64,000 bases of DNA from Lagopus muta (taxonomy: Eukaryota > Chordata > Aves > Galliformes > Phasianidae). The stretch is taken from contig NC_064438.1 of assembly GCF_023343835.1 (NCBI RefSeq), positions 12,939,077-13,003,076 on the forward strand, read 5' to 3'. Within the stretch, counting starts at the first letter, position 1. Every line of letters begins with the position of its first letter. The position numbers and the translations under genes were made by a program. Shown here piece after piece: positions 42,601 through 47,480 of this stretch. The notes beneath the pieces were generated by a model. It had not been told where the DNA came from, did not search any database, and saw only the letters and a program-made list of their open reading frames with translations.

Positions 42601-44531
42601 TATGATGTCCATGCCATAAGGGCCTGGGACAAACACACCGGAAAAATACACTGAAATTCCAGCACACAGGAAGCATGTTTCGTTCTTTGTTCCCCTTTCT
42701 CAGTCTTTGTTGGAAATAACCGTGAATACTTCAGAGATGGGGTCAGATGCAAGTCCTCCATTCCACTCCTCTTAGCTGGGGAAGCTGCTGTAAAAGACTT
42801 GCCTGAGAAATTGAAAGGGCCCCCAGACAAGTGCCACAGGACCCCTACCAAGGGGGGACGACTCTGTCATCTGTTCCCTTTTTCTCCATGTTTCCTTCTG
42901 AAAGGATACCTCTTGACTGTGATGATTTCACTGCAGTCACCTAATTGCTAGATGAGCCTGGTTTGTTTTGTCACCACCGCCATTATTGTCTCTCAATACT
43001 TTGCCACAGGGTTTGGTAGTCTGTGCACTCAGTGTGGGAAAGAAATGAATCACCTGAAGGAAATTCGTTCAGCCGTCTTATCTCTGCAGAGAGCCCAACA
43101 GGAAATACACAGGTAATAATTTTCTCTCACCAAAGCAATTACCTTAATGGGGTAAAAGTCATCTGTGGCCTTTGGAGCGTCCTTGTCAGCTGCAGGTGCA
43201 GCTAACAACTACTTTAATAGGTAACCTGGTAGCATACTGGAAAGGCAAAACAAACCCTAAGTTGAAATGGTAATCTCTTTGTAAGGCTCTCCTTATGGGA
43301 GCAAAAAGCATCACTGCAGGATGTTATGTTTTCCCTTGGCACTCCCAACTGTGGAACTGCTGTGGAAGCTGGGAGGGGATAGATAGAGTCTTGGCTATAA
43401 ATAAATCTCTGCAAACAAATCTCATCAGCTATTGAGTGTGTTATCGACTTTCTTGATTTGCAGACATGGGCACATGGTCTGAATACTGAGCTTCACGGTG
43501 TGAAAAGCACTGCAGTCTCTCTTTTTGTGTGAATTGCTAGGTTCACTGAGGGAAACGGAGTGCACCTGCTTAACCTACTGCTGGCAGAGGGCCTCTGCAT
43601 TGCAGACTTCTATGGGGAGGTAGGGCAGGGCAGGGTGAGGCAGGTATGGTACCAGTTGTATCCGATCCAGGGAACCTTGGTGATTCCTCGGTGCATGAGA
43701 ACTATTATCCAGCTCTACAAAATTATCAATAGAGCAGGATCATATGCTAGACTCACCATTTCTGGATGTTGAGGCAATTGCTTACATGATTTTAATTGTT
43801 CTTTGCTGCTCTTTGAAGTGTACAGAACTAATTCTTGACTGAATTTTTATACCATTTGATAGTGATATGACAAGGAGGAATGGTTTTATACTAGAAGAGA
43901 GGAGATTTATGTGGGATATTAGGAGGAAATTATTTACTCAGCAGGCAATGAGGCATTGGCACAGGCTGCCCAGAGAAGCTGTGGATGCCCCATTCCTGGA
44001 GATGCTCAAGGCCAGGCTGGATAGGGCCCTGGGCAGCCTGAGTTGGTGGGGGGCAGCCCATGGTAGGGGATGGGGCTGGGTGATCTATAGGGTCCCTACC
44101 AACATAAGCCATCCTGTGTCTATGATCTGTGAGTAGTGTTGCAGGAAGAGATTTCTTAGGTTTTGTGACGTTACACCTCCTCGTGCCAGCCAGCATGCTT
44201 TACTTGATCCAGCAGCACCTGGAAGTACTTAAACTTTCTGTCAAGAGGGGGAGAGGAAAGTCTGTAGGCCGCAGTACCATACCCATTAGGGTGCCTCTTA
44301 AGTGCTGGGATCCCTGCCTGTATGGAAGCTCAGGGGCTCTGGGTGTCCGTTCATTCCTTCCACCATGCAAATAAAAATATTTCTTTCTCTTCCAGAAACC
44401 TCAGCGCTCTGAACAAAAAATCCTTCCACAGGAAGGTCTCTTCTGGAAGCTTTCTGCTGGACTCTCGCTGTTGGTTTCTCCTTTGCATCTTTCTTACATG
44501 TCAGCTATTCATTAATTATGTCTTCAAATAA
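2146..44531 (+). CDS. OSBPL5: Oxysterol-binding protein-related protein 5 (ORP5), 19 exons, 5' end missing
   Basis: ORP5 is an ER tail-anchored lipid transfer protein that swaps phosphatidylserine for PI4P at ER-plasma membrane contacts; this role is known from mammals. Joined coding exons: 2146-2226, 2892-2993, 4484-4687, 10109-10193, 18261-18432, 23438-23657, 26644-26828, 28125-28206, 28803-28901, 29840-29936, 30896-30994, 32396-32493, 34012-34101, 37215-37351, 40266-40451, 40972-41110, 42299-42428, 43010-43112, 44396-44531. Together they give 2445 nt, 814 residues plus stop, and every junction is GT-AG and phase-consistent. Numbering within this part: PH domain about 62-175, ORD about 290-690 with EQVSHHPP at 409-416, a CxxC and coiled-coil stretch about 740-770, tail anchor about 794-813. 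Human ORP5 is 879 residues; the first ~74 are not found in 1-2145 and must lie upstream. ORP8 is the closest paralogue, but the N-terminal [13 protein letters not shown] block and the tail fit ORP5 better. Confidence 0.96.
2892..2993 (+). CDS. OSBPL5: OSBPL5 coding exon b (basic helix before PH domain)
   Basis: Thirty-four codons, phase 0 to 0, encoding a highly basic [13 protein letters not shown] segment and the DPSVVI stretch that leads into the PH domain. The acceptor is a weak CCAG after an interrupted pyrimidine tract; the donor is GTATTT. The first residues (VQKK) differ from human AQKE. Confidence 0.92.
4484..4687 (+). CDS. OSBPL5: OSBPL5 coding exon c (PH domain, first half)
   Basis: Sixty-eight codons, phase 0 to 0, with a strong CTGCAG acceptor and GTAAGT donor. 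It starts with the PH-domain beta-1/2 pattern [17 protein letters not shown] and runs through [18 protein letters not shown]. In mammals the PH domain of ORP5 binds plasma-membrane phosphoinositides. Confidence 0.96.
4688..10108 (+). other. OSBPL5: OSBPL5 intron, 5.4 kb
   Basis: No exon, RNA gene or CR1 copy is recognisable. A short AAAT-type run lies near 5430-5445. Open frames of 60-140 codons on both strands show no protein resemblance and have no consistent splice context. Confidence 0.7.
10109..10193 (+). CDS. OSBPL5: OSBPL5 coding exon d (PH domain, middle)
   Basis: Eighty-five nt, entering in phase 0 and leaving in phase 1 with a GTAAGT donor. It encodes [20 protein letters not shown] and FRAASESDG, nearly identical to human ORP5. 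The final glycine codon is completed by the next exon. Confidence 0.95.
10263..10284. repeat. (AAAT)n microsatellite
   Basis: About five tandem AAAT units within the intron, 70 nt after the donor of the preceding exon. Confidence 0.9.
15613..15658. repeat. (TG)23 microsatellite
   Basis: An uninterrupted run of about 23 TG dinucleotides inside the 8-kb OSBPL5 intron. Alternating purine-pyrimidine runs of this length can adopt Z-DNA and are usually length-polymorphic. It creates a misleading frame of repeated Val-Cys (or Thr-His on the other strand). Confidence 0.97.
17911..17952. repeat. 18-bp tandem repeat, about 2.3 copies
   Basis: The unit CTTAATTACTCTCCTGTC starting at 17911 recurs at 17929 with one change, and its first six bases appear again at 17947. 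It sits directly at the 5' border of the following CR1 copy. Confidence 0.85.
17956..18237 (+). repeat. CR1 LINE 3' fragment abutting an OSBPL5 exon
   Basis: It carries CR1 hallmarks: GGTGAGGCACTGGAACAGGT, a GTGGATGCCCC core, GGCTCTGGGCAGCCTGGT, and terminal ATTCTACG/ATTCTATG units. It is about 95 percent identical by eye to the copy at 61163-61366, so the two belong to the same subfamily. The 3' end lies 23 nt upstream of the coding exon at 18261. Confidence 0.95.
18261..18432 (+). CDS. OSBPL5: OSBPL5 coding exon e (PH domain C-terminal helix)
   Basis: It enters in phase 1 (GC completes a glycine) and leaves in phase 2 at [23 protein letters not shown] is the amphipathic C-terminal helix of the PH domain. 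It continues into a poorly conserved linker rich in Ser, Asn and Gly, longer and different in composition from the human one. Confidence 0.93.
18433..23437 (+). other. OSBPL5: OSBPL5 intron, 5.0 kb
   Basis: No CR1 copy or exon is recognised. A cluster of TAAT-type homeodomain core motifs lies at about 20281-20400. Otherwise AT-rich intron. Confidence 0.7.
23438..23657 (+). CDS. OSBPL5: OSBPL5 coding exon f (acidic linker between PH and ORD)
   Basis: It enters in phase 2 and leaves in phase 0 at GAG|GTAAAG. It encodes [14 protein letters not shown] and an acidic, serine-rich linker ending in [13 protein letters not shown], matching the human order [11 protein letters not shown] ... TTYVEQ. 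A six-residue HHQLEN insertion relative to human looks like a small local duplication. Confidence 0.94.
23658..26643 (+). other. OSBPL5: OSBPL5 intron, 3.0 kb
   Basis: It holds a minus-strand CR1 remnant near 25815-25928. Nothing else is recognisable. Confidence 0.7.
25815..25928 (-). repeat. CR1-type retroposon remnant, reverse orientation
   Basis: It begins with AGAATCATAAAATCATAGAA, the reverse complement of terminal CR1 8-mers, followed by AAGGTAGGAAAAGGCTGCTA and CTAGTCCATCAGCCTATCAC, typical of avian CR1 read backwards. Only about 110 bp remain. Confidence 0.85.
26644..26828 (+). CDS. OSBPL5: OSBPL5 coding exon g (start of ORD)
   Basis: It enters in phase 0 after CTATGTAG and leaves in phase 2 at CA|GTAAGC. 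It encodes [20 protein letters not shown] then [20 protein letters not shown] and the DYYYHADLL helix, the conserved lid and N-terminal part of the oxysterol-binding-related domain. Confidence 0.96.
26829..28124 (+). other. OSBPL5: OSBPL5 intron, 1.3 kb
   Basis: Plain intronic sequence between two ORD exons; no repeat or gene is seen. Confidence 0.7.
28125..28206 (+). CDS. OSBPL5: OSBPL5 coding exon h (ORD)
   Basis: Enters in phase 2, leaves in phase 0 at AAG|GTAAAA. It encodes [17 protein letters not shown], an invariant ORD helix and loop. Human has [18 protein letters not shown] at this place. Confidence 0.95.
28803..28901 (+). CDS. OSBPL5: OSBPL5 coding exon i (ORD, NPxxGE motif)
   Basis: Thirty-three codons, phase 0 to 0, encoding [18 protein letters not shown] and ending in AEQ. 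The [10 protein letters not shown] segment contributes lysines that contact the PI4P headgroup in characterised ORPs. The 597-nt intron before it contains nothing notable. Confidence 0.96.
28902..29839 (+). other. OSBPL5: OSBPL5 intron, 0.9 kb
   Basis: AT-rich intron without recognisable repeats. It separates the EQ and VSHHPP halves of the OSBP signature. Confidence 0.7.
29840..29936 (+). CDS. OSBPL5: OSBPL5 coding exon j (OSBP signature VSHHPP)
   Basis: Phase 0 in, phase 1 out. It opens with [20 protein letters not shown], completing the family signature EQVSHHPP with the preceding exon. The paired histidines are the residues whose loss blocks PI4P binding in mammalian ORP5/ORP8. Both are intact here. 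Confidence 0.97.
29937..30895 (+). other. OSBPL5: OSBPL5 intron, 1.0 kb
   Basis: T/G-rich just after the donor (TTTTG and TTG runs near 29985-30010); otherwise unremarkable. Confidence 0.7.
30896..30994 (+). CDS. OSBPL5: OSBPL5 coding exon k (ORD beta strands)
   Basis: Phase 1 in and phase 1 out (GTAAGT donor), 99 nt. It encodes [20 protein letters not shown] and [13 protein letters not shown], a core beta-sheet segment conserved between ORP5 and ORP8. Confidence 0.96.
30995..32395 (+). other. OSBPL5: OSBPL5 intron, 1.4 kb
   Basis: It contains a reverse-strand CR1 fragment at 31579-31730 and a possible six-nucleotide microexon at 31963-31968, described under findings. Confidence 0.7.
31579..31730 (-). 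repeat. CR1 LINE 3' fragment, reverse orientation
   Basis: Starts GAATCATAGAAGCACAGAAT and AGCTTGGGTTGGAAGGGA, the reverse complement of the CR1 3' end, then continues through CCCCCCACCGTGGGCAGC and ends near CACCTCCAGGGC. About 150 bp, 5' truncated. Confidence 0.9.
32396..32493 (+). CDS. OSBPL5: OSBPL5 coding exon l (ORD)
   Basis: Phase 1 in, phase 0 out, preceded by a near-perfect T-rich tract. It encodes [20 protein letters not shown] and AELEFKLK, nearly matching human apart from the variable NHR region. Confidence 0.96.
32494..34011 (+). other. OSBPL5: OSBPL5 intron, 1.5 kb
   Basis: It contains a (GTTT)n run of about six copies at 33525-33549 in a T/G-rich stretch; otherwise nothing. 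Confidence 0.7.
33525..33549. repeat. (GTTT)n microsatellite
   Basis: About six tandem GTTT units inside a T/G-rich stretch that begins near 33487. Confidence 0.9.
34012..34101 (+). CDS. OSBPL5: OSBPL5 coding exon m (ORD)
   Basis: Thirty codons, phase 0 to 0. It encodes [20 protein letters not shown] and ends in SLDGHW, conserved with human [20 protein letters not shown]. The acceptor follows a long pyrimidine tract ending in GACAG; the donor is GTAACA. Confidence 0.95.
34823..34892. repeat. 35-bp tandem duplication
   Basis: The unit beginning CTTTGGGTTTACTTATGTAT at 34823 is repeated immediately at 34858 with about three substitutions, giving two copies head to tail. Confidence 0.93.
36711..36727. 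repeat. Poly(A) run
   Basis: About 16-17 consecutive A residues, followed 30 nt later by a second run of nine. No recognisable retroposon body lies next to it, so it is recorded only as a homopolymer. Confidence 0.85.
37215..37351 (+). CDS. OSBPL5: OSBPL5 coding exon n (ORD)
   Basis: Phase 0 in, phase 2 out at AG|GTAAGA. It encodes [20 protein letters not shown], then [13 protein letters not shown] and [10 protein letters not shown]. The AEVFWNP stretch resembles ORP8 (SEVFWNP) more than human ORP5 (SALFWTP), so birds seem to keep the ancestral form. Confidence 0.94.
37352..40265 (+). other. OSBPL5: OSBPL5 intron, 2.9 kb
   Basis: It contains a plus-strand CR1 copy (37736-38180). A 13-bp near-tandem repeat (GCAATACAGAAAT) lies just before it at about 37439-37463. 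No other element is recognised. Confidence 0.7.
37736..38180 (+). repeat. CR1 LINE 3' fragment, about 445 bp
   Basis: The longest CR1 copy here. It starts with GAAGATGATCAGGAGACTGG and AGCACCTCCCCTAC, passes GAGCTGAGGGAGCTGGGC, GTGGATGCCCCGTCCCTGGA and GCCCTGGGCAGCCTGGTCTA, and ends at CCTTCCAACCCTGGCCATTA. The terminal 8-mers are eroded. The truncated reverse transcriptase portion is absent. Confidence 0.95.
40266..40451 (+). CDS. OSBPL5: OSBPL5 coding exon o (end of ORD)
   Basis: Phase 2 in, phase 2 out at GA|GTGAGT. It encodes [20 protein letters not shown], the [10 protein letters not shown] helix and [20 protein letters not shown], the C-terminal ORD helix and strand typical of ORP5/8. 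Confidence 0.96.
40972..41110 (+). CDS. OSBPL5: OSBPL5 coding exon p ([11 protein letters not shown] motif)
   Basis: Phase 2 in, phase 0 out at AAG|GTAAGA. It encodes [20 protein letters not shown], the last conserved block after the ORD, then a divergent basic tail. Human has SPWDPLKDIAQFEQDGILRT at this place. Confidence 0.95.
41111..42298 (+). other. OSBPL5: OSBPL5 intron, 1.2 kb
   Basis: It contains a 20-bp tandem duplication at 42102-42141, about 160 nt before the acceptor; otherwise nothing. Confidence 0.7.
42102..42141. repeat. 20-bp tandem duplication
   Basis: GCTTGTAATACCCTTAACCA is followed immediately by a second copy with two substitutions. Confidence 0.92.
42299..42428 (+). CDS. 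OSBPL5: OSBPL5 coding exon q (Ser-rich linker)
   Basis: Phase 0 in, phase 1 out at CTAG|GTATCA. It encodes a basic [11 protein letters not shown] stretch and [19 protein letters not shown]. The order matches human (RKASDQPSGHSQ ... STPESCPELSDEE), so the exon is secure although the linker is variable. Confidence 0.9.
43010..43112 (+). CDS. OSBPL5: OSBPL5 coding exon r (CxxC and short coiled coil)
   Basis: Phase 1 in, phase 2 out at AG|GTAATA. It encodes [20 protein letters not shown] then [10 protein letters not shown]. The CxxC and following heptad-like helix match human CPRCRKE ... AILSIREAQQELHRH. Of the three frames across the acceptor, only this one keeps the homology. Confidence 0.92.
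43113..44395 (+). other. OSBPL5: OSBPL5 last intron, 1.3 kb
   Basis: A plus-strand CR1 copy fills 43866-44129. An open frame at 43560-43772 has no protein resemblance. Confidence 0.7.
43866..44129 (+). repeat. CR1 LINE 3' fragment
   Basis: Shows GGAATGGTTTTATACTAGAA, GAGGCATTGGCACAGGCTGC, CTGTGGATGCCCCATTCCTG, GCCCTGGGCAGCCTGAGTTG and a degenerate 3' end near TGTGTCTATGATC. More diverged than the copies at 17956 and 61163. Confidence 0.93.
44396..44531 (+). CDS. OSBPL5: OSBPL5 last coding exon (C-terminal tail anchor)
   Basis: Enters in phase 2 and ends at TAA (44529-44531). A basic, serine-rich segment precedes the span [20 protein letters not shown], then only FK before the stop. This is the ER tail anchor of ORP5; human ends almost identically. 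With no residues beyond the span, membrane insertion must be post-translational. Confidence 0.97.
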
Positions 44532-45730
44532 ATGCACCATGTTTGGCAGCAATAACGACTACTGGCTGCAGGAAGGGGGGGCACTCACACGATGAGTCCA
44601 GCGAGGCACCAAAGCACTTTAGAACCAACGCAGCAGAGATGGAAGAAAGTTGAAAAACAAGGTGGAAAAGGGACCTAGGAACATTGTTCCTGCAGATTAT
44701 GTCATTTTTGCCTTTTACATGTACATCTTCAAGGACCTCTTAACCTGTATGGGCCTTAATGCTGAAGCCAAATGTAGCTTTAATCGTGCAATTTGTTTTC
44801 TACGTTTCATCATTTTCTGATGCAATTACAAATTACCCACCGGTATTGGTACCCCCAAAATGGTAAAACACAGGAGTGTTTTAAAAGAGGCACACATGCC
44901 TGGTTTATAGCTCTCCAAGGAAGGGAGTATAGCTGGGGAGCTGTACAGAACTGATGTTCACTGTGCCCGTCTGGCTGCATTTAATTATGGGAGGGAGCAT
45001 ACTTGGTCCAAAAAATCCACCCCCCAGGATATTAGGTCATAATTTGTTTTGTCAGCACACACACGCAGAACGGGACCTCAGGATATTTTGTTTTCCATTC
45101 CACGGTAGTTGTAAATATGCACAACTTCTGAGTGCCATTCCTCTTTAGGAAATGAGAAGTATTCGGTGAAAGCTCCTGATTCGCTTCCAGAGCTGACTGG
45201 TGTCCTGCACCGGGCCCATGGAGCACCATGTCAGATATGTCTGTTTGTAAAACCTGGTCACATACTATTATTGTTATTATTTGCTATATGGCTGTTTTAT
45301 AATATTACACAAAAGCATTGTAGAGAAGAATCACTGCCCCAGGAGAGATGAGAAGGATGGGAGCAATGGGTGTACATGTGTTTGTTGTAGGCACTTTTAT
45401 TGTGAAAGGTCAAGAAGGAGGAAGGGTTTTGCCACTGCATTGTTCAAATCTGTTAATAGTCTTCCTATTTTACACCATTTCTAAAAGATTTGCAATATTT
45501 TCTGTAGACTGCAGACTATACTAAGCCTTTCTTTTTTGGCCTGAAGTAGATCCAAGTGGTAAGTACTGCTATATATACAGCCTTAAAATACTTAGTGGTG
45601 GTGCCAGTCTGGGCTATCTTTCAATGTAAATGTTTCCAAATTTTTAACTACATTCCTCGTCATATTCCCCAAGTAGGGGAAACCTGTTTGTGCTTGATAT
45701 GTTGAAATAAAATTACACACAACTTTCAGT
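44532..45730 (+). other. OSBPL5: OSBPL5 3' UTR (inferred)
   Basis: About 1.2 kb without a coding frame of interest, running from the stop codon to a canonical AATAAA at 45706. The exact cleavage point, some 15-25 nt after the signal, is inferred. Confidence 0.65.
45706..45711 (+). terminator. OSBPL5: Poly(A) signal AATAAA of OSBPL5
   Basis: Canonical hexamer with a T/G-rich stretch (TTTGTGTATCTT) about 35 nt downstream, suitable as the downstream element. Another AATAAA overlaps the stop codon at 44527-44532 but would leave almost no 3' UTR. Confidence 0.65.
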
Positions 45731-46150
45731 GGCTGTCTGAGAAATTATTTGTGTATCTTATCAGCAAATGACTCTTCAGTTGTGCTTTTTAGAGGAGAAA
45801 CTATATGAATAGGGATTCAGCTGTACACAATAATTTAGAATAGCAGTAGCATTTTGGTATTCATCTGGTTCAAACTGTGCTGCGGCGACCTCCTCAAAAG
45901 AGAAAGAAAAGTGGATGCCATGATTTTCACTGTCATACAGACTTACCTTGGACTTAGAAAACCTTAATGCTAAGGAAGTAGGTTGATAATAGCAAAAAGA
46001 TAGCAGTGTGGAAAGAAAACCATAACTCTCTGATATGAACACACAGGATTAGGGGCAGCACCCAAAAGTCAACATTGCAGTATTAAACAAATCACAAATT
46101 TTAACTGGTGAGATTGATTGATCAAGAAACATTCTCCAAAGAAACAAAGG

Positions 46151-46221
46151 ATTCTTCATCCTTGAAGAATGTCAACATGGTGTTGACAATCACCATGGTG
46201 ATTGTCAACCAAGGTGTTGAC
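46151..46221. repeat. Cluster of inverted repeats with a perfect 28-bp palindrome
   Basis: A hairpin with stem ATTCTTCA/TGAAGAAT (46151-46170) is followed by alternating GTCAAC and GTTGAC hexamers at 46171, 46182, 46204 and 46216. The segment 46182-46209 is a perfect palindrome centred on CCATGG. Any neighbouring pair can form a hairpin. Confidence 0.95.
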
Positions 46222-46596
46222 CTTTTGGAATGCATCATCTGAGCCACTCCCTTCTGAGAAAGTCTGATCCATACAGGGTAAATCTCAAGGAAGCCTGTCC
46301 CCCTGGCCTGTGCCTATGGAATAGTGTTCAGCCTCTGGCTATGCAAGATCCTATATGGACCTTGGAAATGTTTGCTCCTGAAGTTGTGCAAACATACCTA
46401 CTAATTTCCTGCATAATCTTACTTTGAATACTTCTGCACATCTCTGGCATGTCAGCACAGCCTTCCTCATCAGGCACATCCCCCTTTGGGACAAAGCCAC
46501 TGAGAGGAGCCTCTGCTCTTCCAAGGGAATAGTTATATTTGACTGGTGTCAAAATAAGTAAATAAACACTAATCTGGGTTTGAGAAAATAATGGTC

Positions 46597-46623
46597 ACAA
46601 AAACAAAACAAAACAAAACAAAC
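46597..46623. repeat. (CAAAA)n run
   Basis: About five tandem CAAAA-type units in the intergenic region. Confidence 0.88.
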
Positions 46624-47367
46624 CCACAAACCAATTTGATCCAAAGAAAAGCAGTGCCGAACAGGAAGCCTTTATAAAGTGTGAGATGAATGCTTCAGGT
46701 TCTTTGGATCCTTTCCATTTTGCAAAACTACACATCCACAGGGATTTCACTGGGACTTGTTACTGCAGTCAAATAAAATAAATGTTACCATGAGAGGAAT
46801 ACTTCAATGAAAAAAACTATTAATCTGCAGAAATTAATTACGCATCAGCAGAGATGCTTCTGACATTTAATGCCACTGCCATAAGGGATTGAAAAATAAT
46901 CCCCAAAGAAAATATCTAGGCGTTCTTATGCTATTATTTTTGATCCAATTTCAACATCTGGAGGTGAATGCTGCTACATGCCAGTTATGCTGCTGTTATT
47001 TGTCCGGGAGCAGTACCCTGATGTTGAAAAATTCGAGAAACCTTTTGGCAATTAAGAAAGCCCGGTTACGCACCCTGTTTGTGTGAGTTTTGAGCAATTC
47101 TTCCAGCCTTTGCCTCTCTTTCATACGATCAGCAATCAGCGCTTTAGCAACAGGATGAGAGGTTTGGTTGGAAAGCCAGGAACCGGTCCAATTCCCAACG
47201 TGTCACCCCAGCTTCCTCCTGCTCTTGTTAAGTGCAAAGGAAGCTACCGGGACATGCCCTAACGTGAGACCCCCGCTCAGAAGCGCGTTTTCGACATACT
47301 TGCGTAGCTGCTGCCCGATGCCCTTTCTTGTTCAACCGCGGGGCGGAGGCTAGATGGGGCTGGGCCC

Positions 47368-47374
47368 TATAAAA
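47368..47374 (+). promoter_or_regulatory. TNFRSF23: TATA box
   Basis: TATAAAA lies 83 nt upstream of the ATG, with a GC box just before it. This predicts a start site near 47398 and a 5' leader of about 50 nt. Positional inference only. Confidence 0.7.
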
Positions 47375-47450
47375 AGGAGGCGGAAGGTGCCTCGCTTTGA
47401 GTTTAGCCGTGAGCGAAGGGCAGCGCACTGAAGCTGGGCCGGGCGCCGCA

Positions 47451-47480
47451 ATGGGAACGTGGGCGGTGGGACTGCTGCTG
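47451..47480 (+). CDS. TNFRSF23: TNF receptor coding exon 1 (signal peptide start)
   Basis: Ten codons (MGTWAVGLLL) ending phase 0 at GTGAGT. The ATG has a good context (G at -3, G at +4) and lies about 50 nt after the predicted start site. The hydrophobic run continues into exon 2. Confidence 0.85.

Larger units (their letters stand above)
45731..47360. other. Intergenic region between OSBPL5 and the TNF receptor gene
   Basis: About 1.6 kb without convincing genes. It contains an interlocking inverted-repeat cluster (46151-46221), a CAAAA pentamer run, and toward the 3' end the upstream flank of the receptor promoter. Confidence 0.7.
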
